From assembly GCF_014647795.1 (NCBI RefSeq), contig NZ_BMPW01000001.1, positions 62,001 to 126,000 on the forward strand: DNA of 64,000 bases, in the 5' to 3' direction. This document shows positions 33,542 through 41,659 of the stretch, one piece after another. Origin of the DNA: Actinoplanes campanulatus (GTDB taxonomy: Bacteria > Actinomycetota > Actinomycetes > Mycobacteriales > Micromonosporaceae). Made by a program: the position numbers and the translations under genes. Each line of letters begins with the position of its first letter. Position 1 is the first letter of the stretch. The notes below the pieces were generated by a model. That model was not told the DNA's origin, made no database searches, and saw only the letters and a program-made list of their open reading frames with translations.

Positions 33542-33555
33542 GGGAGGTGGCACCG

Positions 33556-34809
33556 GTGCTTCGGATCATGATGCTGAGCTGGGAGTACCCGCCACTGTTG
33601 GTGGGTGGGCTGGGCCGGCACGTGCACGCGCTCGCCACCACGCTGGTCCGGGCCGGGCACGAGGTCACGGTCGTCACCCGGCACACGCCGGGCACGCTCC
33701 TGGAGGAGTACGCCGAGGGCGTCCGCGTGGTCCGCGCCCCGGACGACCCGCCGGGCTTCGAGGTGGTCGACGGGAACCCGCTGGCCTGGGCGGTCGCCTT
33801 CAACCACACGCTGACCCGGTCCGCGCTGCGCGCCACCCGCACCGGCCGGTACGACGTGGTGCACGCCCACGACTGGCTGGTGACGCACGCCGCGATGACC
33901 GTGAGCGACCACCTGGACGTGCCGCTGGTCGCCACCGTCCACGCCACCGAGTCGGGCCGTCACCAGGGCTGGCTCCCGGAGGCCCACAACCACACCATCG
34001 ACGACATCGAACGCTGGCTGGCGACCGGCGCGGCCCGGGCGATCGTCTGCTCGGCGTACATGAAACGTGAGGTCGGCCGCCTGTTCGGGGTGAACCCGGA
34101 CCGTACCGACGTGGTCTTCAACGGGGTCGACGCGCTGCGCTGGCGGGCCCGGCCGCGCGCGGTGGCCGCCGCCCGCGCCCGGTACGCCGGCTCCGGACCG
34201 CTGGTCAGCTGCGCCGGCCGGCTGGTCTACGAGAAGGGCGTGCAGCACCTGCTGTCCGCCGTGCCCGAGCTACGGGACCGGTTCCCCGGCCTGCGGGTGG
34301 TGATCGCCGGCGACGGGCCGTACCGGGCCGAGCTGGAGGATCTCGCCGCCGACCATCCGGAGGTGACGTTCGCCGGCTTCCTCGACGGGCACGAGCTGAC
34401 CGCGCTGATGGGCGCCTCCGACTGCTACGTGGTGCCGAGCATCTACGAGCCGTTCGGGATGGTGGCCCTGGAGGCGGCCGCCGCCGGCACCCCGGTCGCG
34501 GCCGCCGACACCGGTGGCCTCGCCGAGATCGTCGAGCACGGCGTGACCGGGGTGAAGTTCGCCCCGAACGACCCGGCCGCTCTGGCCTGGGCGGCCGGCT
34601 CGGTGCTGGCCGACCGCGAGTACGCCCGGGCCCTGGCGCTCCGCGCCCACGAGCGGGTCCACGAGGACTTCAACTGGCCCTCCATCGCGGCCCGCACCGT
34701 GGACGTCTACGAGCTGGCCCGCATCCAGGACGCCGGCCAGGTGACCCGCGAGGCGGAGTCCGTGCTGGCCCGCATCCCCTCCCCCACCGCCGCCCACTCC
34801 CACAGCTGA
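33556..34809 (+). CDS. GT4-family glycosyltransferase, alpha-glucan type
   Basis: A 417-residue retaining glycosyltransferase with GT-B fold. The N-terminal motif SWEYPPLLVGGLGRHVHAL resembles glycogen synthases (the glycine loop that binds ADP- or UDP-sugar). The C-terminal half has GRLVYEKGVQHLL and the E(x7)E motif in YEPFGMVALEAAAAGTP. GTG 33556 was chosen for its GGGAGG ribosome site eight bases upstream; GTG 33538, overlapping the preceding stop codon, is an alternative. Context with glycogen genes suggests alpha-1,4-glucan or maltose-1-phosphate synthesis, yet the donor is unknown. Confidence 0.88.
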   Translation: MLRIMMLSWEYPPLLVGGLGRHVHALATTLVRAGHEVTVVTRHTPGTLLEEYAEGVRVVRAPDDPPGFEVVDGNPLAWAVAFNHTLTRSALRATRTGRYDVVHAHDWLVTHAAMTVSDHLDVPLVATVHATESGRHQGWLPEAHNHTIDDIERWLATGAARAIVCSAYMKREVGRLFGVNPDRTDVVFNGVDALRWRARPRAVAAARARYAGSGPLVSCAGRLVYEKGVQHLLSAVPELRDRFPGLRVVIAGDGPYRAELEDLAADHPEVTFAGFLDGHELTALMGASDCYVVPSIYEPFGMVALEAAAAGTPVAAADTGGLAEIVEHGVTGVKFAPNDPAALAWAAGSVLADREYARALALRAHERVHEDFNWPSIAARTVDVYELARIQDAGQVTREAESVLARIPSPTAAHSHS

Positions 34810-34834
34810 GCCCCGCCCGGCTCCCGGCCGGAGG

Positions 34835-35740
34835 TCAGCGGTGGGCGGCCGTGTAGACGGCGAGACCGGTGTGCGCGGCGGCGAGCAGCGGCACCGGCCC
34901 GCCGTGCCGCTCCGCCTCGGCGACCAGGTCACCGACGATGGCGTCGCCCTCGACCGGCAGGCCCTGGATCAGGTCGCGGTACATCGACGAGGTGGTCGGC
35001 TCGGTCGTGGCGATGACGGCCTCCAGCATGGCGACCGCCCGGGGCCGCAGCGGGTGCCCGGCGGCCGCCGCGACAGCGGCCGTCTCGGCGGCCAGCGCGG
35101 TCAGGAAGGCGCGCCCGCCGGGGGCCGTGTTGATCGCCCCGATCGAGCCGCGCAGCAGGGTGGTGGCCGCCCCGAGAGTGGCCAGCAGGACCCACTTCTC
35201 CCACAGCTCAGCCACGATCGTGGCTGACGCCCGGGCGTCGAAGCCGGCGCCGGTGAGGACGCCGGTGACCGCCGGGACGCGCTCGTCGTCGCCGTCCAGC
35301 GGCCCGAACGACAGCCGGTGCGGCCCGTTCATCCGGACCACGTCGCCGTCCTCGTCGAGCGTCGCGTGGATCATGCAGACACCGCCCCAGGCGCGGTCGG
35401 CGCCGAAGCGCTGGACCAGGGCGCCGATGTGCCGCATGCCGTTGAGCAGCGGCACGATCACGGTGTGCCGGCCGATGCCGGGCGCGGCGCCGGACAGGGC
35501 GAGGTCCAGCGAGTAGCTCTTGACCGCGACAAGGACCAGGTCGTAGACGCCGTCCGGCGCGGTGACGGCCCGCGGGTGCAGGACCGTCTCGCCGTCCGGG
35601 TCCTTGATCCGCAGGCCGCGCCCGGCCAGCCGCCCGGCACGGCCCGGCCGGACCAGGAAGGTGACGTCCCGTCCGGCCTGCGCGAGCCGGCCGCCGAAGT
35701 AGCCGCCGGTGGCCCCGGCGCCGACGACCAGGATCCTCAT
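34835..35740 (-). CDS. Ketopantoate reductase family oxidoreductase
   Basis: A 301-residue NADPH-dependent dehydrogenase. The Rossmann loop is GAGATGGYFGGRLAQAG at residues 7-23; AVKSYSLDLAL (catalytic-region Lys), PLLNGMRHI and GEDVWEK-equivalent ELWEKWVLL follow in ApbA/PanE order. PanE reduces 2-dehydropantoate for pantothenate synthesis, but the family has many members with other substrates, so I leave the symbol empty. Start ATG 35740 overlaps the stop of the zinc finger gene (ATGA), an unexpected operon partner. Confidence 0.85.
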   Translation of the reverse strand: MRILVVGAGATGGYFGGRLAQAGRDVTFLVRPGRAGRLAGRGLRIKDPDGETVLHPRAVTAPDGVYDLVLVAVKSYSLDLALSGAAPGIGRHTVIVPLLNGMRHIGALVQRFGADRAWGGVCMIHATLDEDGDVVRMNGPHRLSFGPLDGDDERVPAVTGVLTGAGFDARASATIVAELWEKWVLLATLGAATTLLRGSIGAINTAPGGRAFLTALAAETAAVAAAAGHPLRPRAVAMLEAVIATTEPTTSSMYRDLIQGLPVEGDAIVGDLVAEAERHGGPVPLLAAAHTGLAVYTAAHR

Positions 35741-36000
35741 CCGAGCTGCTCGTCCTCGTAGCACCAGCGCCAGGACTCGCCGGGCTCGAAGGACCGCATC
35801 ACCGGATGGCCCTCGGCGGCGTGGTGCGCCGACATGTGCCGCCGCGGCGACGAGTCACAGCAGGCGACCATCCCGCAGCCCAGGCAGAGCCGCAGGTGCA
35901 CCCAGTTCTGGAAGCCGGCGGCCACGCACTGGGGACAGCCGTCCGGATAGCCGCTGAGCGGTGCGGGTTCCACCGCCTCCTTGAGATGCTGGCAGGTCAA
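35737..36000 (-). CDS. UBP-type zinc finger protein
   Basis: An 87-residue protein made of one zf-UBP domain. Spaced Cys and His residues are visible: CQHL, GCPQCVAAG, LRLCLGCGMVACCDSS, RRHMSAHHAAEGHPV, then the aromatic WRWCYEDE end. In eukaryotes this domain binds the free ubiquitin C-terminus; bacterial versions have unknown ligands. The start is TTG 36000, whose TG forms part of TTGA shared with the antiporter stop, a four-base overlap. It is often coupled to, or fused with, CPA1 antiporters in actinomycetes to my knowledge. Confidence 0.85.
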   Translation of the reverse strand: MTCQHLKEAVEPAPLSGYPDGCPQCVAAGFQNWVHLRLCLGCGMVACCDSSPRRHMSAHHAAEGHPVMRSFEPGESWRWCYEDEQLG

Positions 36001-37571
36001 TCGTCACTCCGTTGCAGCTGGGACTCTTCCAGGTCGAGCTCACGCTGGGCGCGGACCAGCACCTCCTCGGGGATCCGCCCCTCGTTCCGGGCGGTCTTGA
36101 AGACGTGCCGCTCGGCACTGATCATCTCTCGCCGCAGCCGACCGTACGCCGCCGACGGGGTTTCCCGCTCCTGGCTGCCGAGCCGCTCCCACGCGTTGTT
36201 GCCACGGTTCTCCACCAGCCCGCGCAGCCGCTCCACCACCGACTCGGGCGCGCCGTCGGCGTGTTCCTCCAGCGCCTCCAGCGCGGCCCGCCCGGCCGCG
36301 TGCTGCACGCCGGCCTCGGCCAGCGCGTCCTCGGCGCTGCTGTCCTCCCGGACGCCGAGGCGGCGGGCCAGCCACGGCAGGGTGGTGCCCTGCACCAGCA
36401 GGGTGAGCACGATGATCGCGAAGGCCACGAAGACGAACAGCTCACGTGGGTAGACCGGAACGTCGTCGACGCCCGGCTCCGGCAGCGTCTGGGCGGCGGC
36501 CAGGGTCACCACGCCGCGCATCCCGGCCCAGGCGATCACGGTGGGCACGGTCGCCGGCGGCCGGTCCTCCCGGTTGCGGATCCGTGGGATGAGCCGGGCC
36601 AGATAGGTGGCCGGGTAGATCCACAGGAAGCGGATCACCAGCAGCGCCCCGAACACCACGGCGGTGACCTTGACGGTGGTGGCCGTGTCGGTCTCGATGG
36701 CGCTGAGCACGTCGCGCAGTTGCAGGCCGACCAGGAGGAAGACCACGCCCTCCAGCAGGAAGACGATCAGCCGCCAGACCGCGTCCATCTGCAATCGTGA
36801 GGTGGGCGACAGCAGGTAGGGGATGCGGTGCCCGAGGTAGAGCCCGGCGACGACGACGGCCACCACGCTGGACGTGTGCAGCCTCTCCGCGACGATCACC
36901 ACGACGAACGGGGTGAGCAGCGCCACCGCGTCGTCGAGCAGCGCGTCCTCGACCTTCCGGTGCAGCCAGGCCGCCGCCACCGCGAACGCCAGGCCGATCA
37001 GCAGCCCGCCGCCGGCCGCGCGGCTCACCGCGGCGGTGATCTCCCAGAACCCGATCGCGGTGCCCATCAGCGCGCCGACCGAGACCCGCACCATGACGAG
37101 CGCGGTCGCGTCGTTGAGCAGGCTCTCGCCCTCGAGGATGGTGACGACCGGGCGTGGCAGGCCGACCCGGCGGGCGATCGCGGTCGCGGAGACCGCGTCC
37201 GGCGGGGCGACGATCGCCCCGAGCGCGACGCACGCGGCGAGCGGCACGGCGGGCAGAAGCAGATGTACGAGGAAGCCCACCACCAGCGCGGTCACGACCA
37301 CGAGACCGACCGCGAGCAGCAGGATCGGCCGCAGCGCCAGCCGGAACGCGGGGACCGAGGTCTGCAGCGCCGCCACGTACAGCAGCGGGGGCAGGATCCC
37401 GATCAGCACCAGCTCCGGTTCCAGGTGCGCGTCCGGGAAGCCGGGCACGTAGGACAGGCCCAGCCCGGCGACCAGCAGGACCAGCGGCGCCACGAAGCCC
37501 AGCCGGCGGGCCAGGGCCGCACCGACCACCGAGATCGCCACCAGGACGACCGTGTCGACGATGCTCTCCAT
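35997..37571 (-). CDS. CPA1-family Na+/H+ antiporter
   Basis: A 524-residue membrane antiporter exchanging Na+ (or K+) for protons. About 12 hydrophobic helices occupy residues 1-410. Family signatures are GILPPLLYVAAL, GAIVAPPDAVSA (ion-site Asp), LEGESLLNDATALV and WAGMRGVVTLAAAQTLP. The cytosolic C-terminal tail of about 110 residues is charged and predicted helical (ALEALEEHADGAPESV), likely regulatory. It begins a three-gene unit with the zinc finger and reductase genes. Confidence 0.93.
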   Translation of the reverse strand: MESIVDTVVLVAISVVGAALARRLGFVAPLVLLVAGLGLSYVPGFPDAHLEPELVLIGILPPLLYVAALQTSVPAFRLALRPILLLAVGLVVVTALVVGFLVHLLLPAVPLAACVALGAIVAPPDAVSATAIARRVGLPRPVVTILEGESLLNDATALVMVRVSVGALMGTAIGFWEITAAVSRAAGGGLLIGLAFAVAAAWLHRKVEDALLDDAVALLTPFVVVIVAERLHTSSVVAVVVAGLYLGHRIPYLLSPTSRLQMDAVWRLIVFLLEGVVFLLVGLQLRDVLSAIETDTATTVKVTAVVFGALLVIRFLWIYPATYLARLIPRIRNREDRPPATVPTVIAWAGMRGVVTLAAAQTLPEPGVDDVPVYPRELFVFVAFAIIVLTLLVQGTTLPWLARRLGVREDSSAEDALAEAGVQHAAGRAALEALEEHADGAPESVVERLRGLVENRGNNAWERLGSQERETPSAAYGRLRREMISAERHVFKTARNEGRIPEEVLVRAQRELDLEESQLQRSDD

Positions 37572-37605
37572 GCCGGGAAGCTTAGAGAGTCACCGGCCAG
37601 CGCCC

Positions 37606-38208
37606 CTACGTGGTGGTGACCACGTAGGAACGGGCGACCGTCCGGGTGTAGGTGCCCTCCCGCTGCAGGTCGTCCGCCCTCAGCACCGCGTCGACCGAGA
37701 AGACGTAGTGGCTCTTCGGCTGCAGGCCGGTCACCGTGGCGCTGACCTCACCGCACTTCGCCGGGGCGCTGCGGGTCCAGCCGATCTCCGGCTGCACGCC
37801 GCTGACCAGGTCCTGGCTGATCGCGGTGACCCGGTAGTCGACGATGTTCGAGCCGCCCGGGTGGTACCAGGTGACCACCGCGCTGGTGCTGGACGGCGTG
37901 ACGGCCAGCCCCTCGATCGGGGTGGAGTGGTTCCGCGGCGTACAGCCCGGTGTGGCGCTGCCGCTCGCGCTCGGCGACGCCGTGGGCAGCGGCGGCAGGG
38001 TGGCCGACGGGGTCGGCGAGGCCGTGCCGGGCGTGGTGCTCGGCGCCGGCGTCGCCTGGCCCTGGTCCACCAGGATCCAGCTGGTGCCGACCCCGGAGGT
38101 CGTCTCGTCCGCCCCGGCCCGCTTGCCCGACGAGGCGGAGCATCCCGCGATCAGCAGCGGCAGCACGACGGTGGACAGGGCGACGGCGGACTTCCGGTAT
38201 CCCAGCAC
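37606..38208 (-). CDS. Lipoprotein with fibronectin type III domain
   Basis: A 200-residue secreted protein. The signal peptide ends in a lipobox LIAGCS (Cys23), so it is probably anchored to the outer face of the membrane. A Pro/Ser/Thr-rich linker (residues 50-90) leads to one Fn3-like domain with VTWYHPGGSNIVDYRVTA and the repeated LQPKSHYVFSVDAV pattern. Two cysteines (in PGCTPRN and AKCGEV) could form a disulfide. Function is unknown; Fn3 domains mediate binding. The GTG start lacks a clear ribosome site. Confidence 0.75.
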   Translation of the reverse strand: MLGYRKSAVALSTVVLPLLIAGCSASSGKRAGADETTSGVGTSWILVDQGQATPAPSTTPGTASPTPSATLPPLPTASPSASGSATPGCTPRNHSTPIEGLAVTPSSTSAVVTWYHPGGSNIVDYRVTAISQDLVSGVQPEIGWTRSAPAKCGEVSATVTGLQPKSHYVFSVDAVLRADDLQREGTYTRTVARSYVVTTT

Positions 38209-38239
38209 GACAGCACTTTCGGGCCGCCGGAGCAGAACC

Positions 38240-38911
38240 TTAGGGCTTGCGGTAATACTCCCCCGCGCGCCGGGCCAGGTCCTTGGTGGCCGCCGAGTTC
38301 ACCCACGTGCCGAGGATCATGCCGGCGCCCGGGATCATCTTGGCGAACAGCCGCTTCGCGGCCTTGAGCCCGGCCATCCGGGCGAGTTTCACGCCCAGGG
38401 TGACCAGTACGCCGGCGAGCGGCCGCCCGGAGTCACCGGTGAAGATCCGGCTGGCGCGCTCCCGTCCGGCCGCGACGCCGAGCGCGGTCCGGGCGGTCTC
38501 GGCCAGCCGGTGCACCCGCTGGAGCACGAGCAGGTCGGTGGCGCGCTCCGGGGCCGCCGGGTCGGCGCCGTAGGCGGCCGCGATGTGCAGCACCATCCGG
38601 GCCTGGGTCCAGGCGAGCACACCGACGTCGAGGACCGCTCCGGGCAGGCCGGTAGCGCCGGACACCGCCCCGGAGACGCGGGCCAGGTTGGTGAAGTGCC
38701 GGACGGCGAGCCCGGCCAGTTGCTCCGGCTCCAGCTCGGGGCGGTCGGCGCGCATCCGGGCGTGCCAGTCGGCGGCCTCCGGGCCGAGCCGGCGGATCGC
38801 CTCCAGGGCGAGATGCTCGGGCGCGTACTGCGGGTCGGCCTTCATCCGGGTCCACAGGGTCCCGGGCGGGGTGGTGGTCGAGGGGGAGGACTGCGGTCGA
38901 GTCAAGATCAC
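38240..38911 (-). CDS. EcsC-like family protein
   Basis: A protein of about 223 residues resembling the EcsC family of uncharacterised proteins. Features are hydrophobic amphipathic stretches (GVLAWTQARMVLHIAAAYGAD, RIFTGDSGRPLAGVLVTLGVKLARMAGLKAAKRLFAKMIPGAG in parts) and the ending GTWVNSAATKDLARRAGEYY typical for that family. The start is uncertain: GTG 38911 was preferred, ATG 38845 is possible. EcsC proteins are linked to membranes, but no biochemical role is settled. It stands next to a lipoprotein gene, 31 bases upstream of it on the same strand. Confidence 0.65.
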   Translation of the reverse strand: MILTRPQSSPSTTTPPGTLWTRMKADPQYAPEHLALEAIRRLGPEAADWHARMRADRPELEPEQLAGLAVRHFTNLARVSGAVSGATGLPGAVLDVGVLAWTQARMVLHIAAAYGADPAAPERATDLLVLQRVHRLAETARTALGVAAGRERASRIFTGDSGRPLAGVLVTLGVKLARMAGLKAAKRLFAKMIPGAGMILGTWVNSAATKDLARRAGEYYRKP

Positions 38912-39117
38912 TCCGAGGGGGGCGAGGAAGGGATCTGGGGACCCATTGTGCGGGGTGCGTGCACGTCCCCCCGCGGTGCGGGTGTTCACCGTCACAGCTG
39001 TGCGGCGCGCGTACGGCGTACGAGATGATGCGAGGGGCCGGAATGAGAAACGCCGGCCCGAGGTTGGCAGGGAGAAGCCCGCGTCAGCGGGCGCGTGCTT
39101 CGAGAGAGGATCGCAGC

Positions 39118-40023
39118 GTGCTCGACCCACACGGGCTCTATGAGGTGACCGGTGACCTGCCGGCTCTGGACGGCCCGGTGCTCATCCAGGCGCTCACCGG
39201 TTTCGTCGACGCGGGCAGCGCCATCCAGCTGGCCCGCGACAATCTGCTGGAGCAGCTGGAGAGCGAGGTCGTCGCCACGTTCGACCTGGACCAGCTGCTG
39301 GACTACCGGTCCCGGCGCCCTCCGATGATCTTCGAGGCCGACCACTTCACCAGCTACGACGACCCGGTCCTCGCCCTGCACCTGGTCAAGGACCGGTTGG
39401 GCACACCGTTCCTGATGCTCGCGGGCCCCGAGCCGGACCTCCAGTGGGAGCGTTTCATCGCCGCGGTGACCGGCCTGATCGACCGTCTCGGCGTCAAGGT
39501 CACGGTCGGCCTCAACGCCATCCCGATGGCCGTCCCGCACACCCGCCCGGTCGGCGTCACGGCGCACGCCACCGACAAGCGCCTGCTCGGCGAGCACGAG
39601 TCGTGGTTGCAGCGGGTCCAGGTGCCGGCCAGTGTCGGCAACCTTCTCGAGTTCCGGCTCGGCAACTCCGGCCACGACGCGCTGGGCTACGCCGCCCACG
39701 TCCCGCACTATCTGGCCCAGACCACCTATCCGGCGGCCGCGGAGCTGCTGCTCGACTCGGTGTCGGCGAACACCGGCCTGGCCCTGCCGACCGGTGAGCT
39801 GCGGGAGTCCGCCAAGCTGGTCCGCGTCGAGGTGGACAAGCAGATCGCCGACGACGAGCAGGCCACCCGTCTGGTCGCCTCGCTGGAGGCACAGTACGAC
39901 GCCTTCGTCCGCGGCCGTCAGGGCAATCTGCTGGCCGGCTCGGACACGCCGCTGCCGACCGCGGAGGAACTCGGCGCGGAGCTGGAACGCTTCCTCGCCG
40001 AGCAGGGCCGCGACGACAACTGA
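39118..40023 (+). CDS. PAC2-family protein (proteasome assembly chaperone-like)
   Basis: A 301-residue protein. The PAC2 fold is suggested by VLIQALTGFVDAGSA near the N-terminus, TFDLDQLLDYRSRRP, the FIAAVTGLIDRLGVK strand, NAIPMAVPHTRP and the HVPHYLAQTTYPAAAELLLDSV segment. PAC2 proteins are related to eukaryotic proteasome assembly chaperones; actinobacteria own a proteasome, but the role of these homologues is not settled. GTG 39118 has AGAGGA eight bases upstream, which decides the start over earlier frames. No proteasome gene is in the window. Confidence 0.85.
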   Translation: MLDPHGLYEVTGDLPALDGPVLIQALTGFVDAGSAIQLARDNLLEQLESEVVATFDLDQLLDYRSRRPPMIFEADHFTSYDDPVLALHLVKDRLGTPFLMLAGPEPDLQWERFIAAVTGLIDRLGVKVTVGLNAIPMAVPHTRPVGVTAHATDKRLLGEHESWLQRVQVPASVGNLLEFRLGNSGHDALGYAAHVPHYLAQTTYPAAAELLLDSVSANTGLALPTGELRESAKLVRVEVDKQIADDEQATRLVASLEAQYDAFVRGRQGNLLAGSDTPLPTAEELGAELERFLAEQGRDDN

Positions 40024-40031
40024 CCGGCGGA

Positions 40032-40490
40032 TCACCGATCGGGCCCGATCACGTAGTGCCGCAGCCGAACCGGGTGGCCGTCGGGTCCGGTCCAGTCCGC
40101 GACGGTGGTGTGGGTGTGACGCCAACCGGTCGCCTCGTAGAAGGCGGCCGGCCCGGTTCGCCGCTCGTCCTCCAGAACGTTCAGCGTGAGCGTGCGCCCG
40201 TTGCCGGCGGCCCACTCCCGGACGGCGCCGACCAACCGCCCGGCCAGCGAACGGCGGCGGGCGGCCGGGACGACGAAGAGCCGGGAGAGCTCGGCCTCCC
40301 GGTGGACGGCCACGTGACCCAGCACCTCGCCGTCCGCGCCGGTCGCCACCCACGAGCACAGCTCGATCTCCGGGGCCAGCCAGCGGAGCGGATCGGCCGG
40401 CCAGTTCAGCGGATAGCGGTCCGCCTCGTGAACCGCGCGCAGGGCGGCCACGCAGCGCTTCAGGTCCGCCGGCCGACGGAGCCGGATCAC
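40032..40490 (-). CDS. GNAT-family N-acetyltransferase
   Basis: A 152-residue acetyl-CoA-dependent transferase. The order is typical: IRLRRPADLKRCVAAL at the start, HVAVHREAELSRLFVVPAARRRSLAGRLV (acetyl-CoA loop with the R-R-x-x-A/G pattern), TLTLNVLEDERRTGPAAFYEATGWR. The substrate is unknown. The GTG start overlaps the stop of the preceding 59-residue gene (GTGA), so it is translationally coupled. It converges with the PAC2 gene, eight bases apart. Confidence 0.85.
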   Translation of the reverse strand: MIRLRRPADLKRCVAALRAVHEADRYPLNWPADPLRWLAPEIELCSWVATGADGEVLGHVAVHREAELSRLFVVPAARRRSLAGRLVGAVREWAAGNGRTLTLNVLEDERRTGPAAFYEATGWRHTHTTVADWTGPDGHPVRLRHYVIGPDR

Positions 40491-40666
40491 CGGTCCTCCT
40501 CGCTGAACGGCTGGAAGGCGTCGAAGTCCGGCTCGACCGGTTCGGCGGGGAGCCGGACCGCCCGGCAGCGCGGTGGGCCCGCGACGTCCGGCCCGCGGGT
40601 CCACTCCGGACCCTTCTCGCGCAGCCTTCGGCGCATCTCTCGAACCCGTGCTCCAGAGTGGTCCAT
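40487..40666 (-). CDS. Small hypothetical protein, 59 residues
   Basis: The product is basic at the N-terminus (REMRRRLREKGPEW) and acidic at the C-terminus (VEPDFDAFQPFSEEDR). No domain is recognised. Support comes from a good AAGGA ribosome site six bases before ATG 40666 and from a GTGA overlap with the acetyltransferase gene. It could be a partner or substrate of that enzyme; the single internal lysine and N-terminal amine are possible targets, but this is speculation. Confidence 0.6.
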   Translation of the reverse strand: MDHSGARVREMRRRLREKGPEWTRGPDVAGPPRCRAVRLPAEPVEPDFDAFQPFSEEDR

Positions 40667-40780
40667 CGTCGTCCTTCCGCGTTGGGAATGTCGTACCCGT
40701 CGATTAGAATGTATGCACGAAAGAGGGGACCTGAGCTGCGGATCTTCGGCGGATTTCCGCAGCGCGAGTGAGGAGACGAC

Positions 40781-41446
40781 ATGACGATCTCGACCACCAC
40801 CCCCGTGCCCGTGATCCCTCCCTATGCGACGATGCTCGGCTTCACGCGCTATGTCTCCCGCACCGGCCCGGCGAAGGCCACCTTCGTCGGCGGCCTGCGC
40901 CGGCAGCGGGAGCGGCGGAGCGGTTTCAACCCGCACGGCCAGCTCGTCAAGGCACTGAAGGCGGACATCGCGTTCCGCACCGGCGGCAGCTACCTCGGCG
41001 GCGTCGTCGACGTGGTGAAGGACCGCTGGAAGCCGCTCTACGAGGCGTTGCGCGCCGGCGCCCGCACCTACCTGGCGTCGCTCGGCGACCCGGAGCGGGT
41101 CGATCTGGCGCAGACCCGCGACGCCATCGCCACGGTCGGGCCCCTGGCCGTGAAGATCAACCCACATTTCGGCCTGCGCTATGCCGACGGCCGGCGCGAG
41201 GCCGTCCGGCTGCACTTCGACGAGGAGCCGCCGAGCGCGGAGGCCGCGACCGCGATGCTGCACCTCATGGCCCGCCACATGGACCAGATCCTGCCCAACG
41301 CCGAGCCGGTCCTGGTCGATCTGCGACGGGGTGTCGCCCACCGCATCGACGCGGCGGCCCGTCCGGCCGACGTCGAGAGCTGGCTCGCCGGCGAGGCGGC
41401 CGCCTTCACCGCGATGTGGGCCGCCACCGCCGCTCCGGCCGCCTGA
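40781..41446 (+). CDS. Hypothetical protein, 221 residues
   Basis: I do not recognise a family. The protein is soluble, with a repeated basic region (RRQRERRSGFNPHG), then LVDLRRGVAHRID near the C-terminus and an Ala-rich tail. GAGGAGAC precedes ATG 40781 by three to eight bases, and a TAGAAT box near 40705-40710 may be its -10 element, leaving a leader of about 65 bases that contains a small CTGCGGA/TCCGCAG hairpin. A strong terminator follows six bases after the stop, so it is a single-gene unit with its own control. Confidence 0.65.
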   Translation: MTISTTTPVPVIPPYATMLGFTRYVSRTGPAKATFVGGLRRQRERRSGFNPHGQLVKALKADIAFRTGGSYLGGVVDVVKDRWKPLYEALRAGARTYLASLGDPERVDLAQTRDAIATVGPLAVKINPHFGLRYADGRREAVRLHFDEEPPSAEAATAMLHLMARHMDQILPNAEPVLVDLRRGVAHRIDAAARPADVESWLAGEAAAFTAMWAATAAPAA

Positions 41447-41451
41447 CCGGT

Positions 41452-41489
41452 GCCGTTGCCCGGTGTGCTCCCCCACACCGGGCAACGGC
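41452..41489 (+). terminator. Strong hairpin terminator after the 221-residue gene
   Basis: Arms of 16 bases (41452-41467 and 41474-41489) pair perfectly around the six-base loop CTCCCC. There is no T-tract, which is common for actinobacterial terminators. Confidence 0.7.
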
Positions 41490-41506
41490 GCCCGCCGATG
41501 TGGCGT

Positions 41507-41512
41507 TAGGCT
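41507..41512 (+). promoter_or_regulatory. Predicted -10 box (TAGGCT) for the leader peptide and EamA gene
   Basis: TAGGCT is followed by seven bases and a GTG at 41520. It lies after the terminator, so transcription of the transporter probably begins here as a leaderless message. Confidence 0.5.
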
Positions 41513-41519
41513 GCCGGGC

Positions 41520-41561
41520 GTGAGTCCCTTCCCCGGCGTCCTACCGCCGCCGCGCTCCTGA
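41520..41561 (+). CDS. Candidate 13-residue leader peptide MSPFPGVLPPPRS
   Basis: A GTG directly after a leaderless promoter opens a 13-codon frame ending TGA at 41559-41561. It contains three consecutive proline codons before Arg-Ser-stop. Pro-Pro-Pro is a known slow or stalling sequence for ribosomes. Its last three sense codons form the first strand of a mutually exclusive hairpin series that ends on the ribosome site of the transporter gene. No other function is suggested. The evidence is layout only; the peptide has not been shown to be made. Confidence 0.5.
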   Translation: MSPFPGVLPPPRS

Positions 41562-41657
41562 CCGGAGCGCCGCCACGCCGGTCAAGTCCTGCTTGACCGG
41601 CTGTCTCGCCTTGCGCTCCGTCGCCGGCCCTTGACGACTCACTTCCGCACGGAGCGC
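41552..41657 (+). promoter_or_regulatory. Four-strand RNA attenuator masking the EamA ribosome site
   Basis: Strand 1 GCGCTCC (41552-41558) lies inside the leader peptide. Strand 2 GGAGCGC (41564-41570) can pair with strand 1 or with strand 3. Strand 3 GCGCTCCGT (41613-41621) can pair with strand 2 (8 pairs) or strand 4. Strand 4 ACGGAGCGC (41649-41657, 9 pairs with 3) contains the GGAG ribosome site five bases before GTG 41660. A separate 9-pair hairpin (41578-41600) sits between 2 and 3 and fits both states. The design equals that of erm-type translational attenuators. Confidence 0.6.
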
Positions 41658-41659
41658 AT

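Noticed and set aside
34835-35740. Certain assignment as pantothenate gene panE
   Set aside because: The family has many substrates and no other pantothenate gene is near, so only the family name is given.
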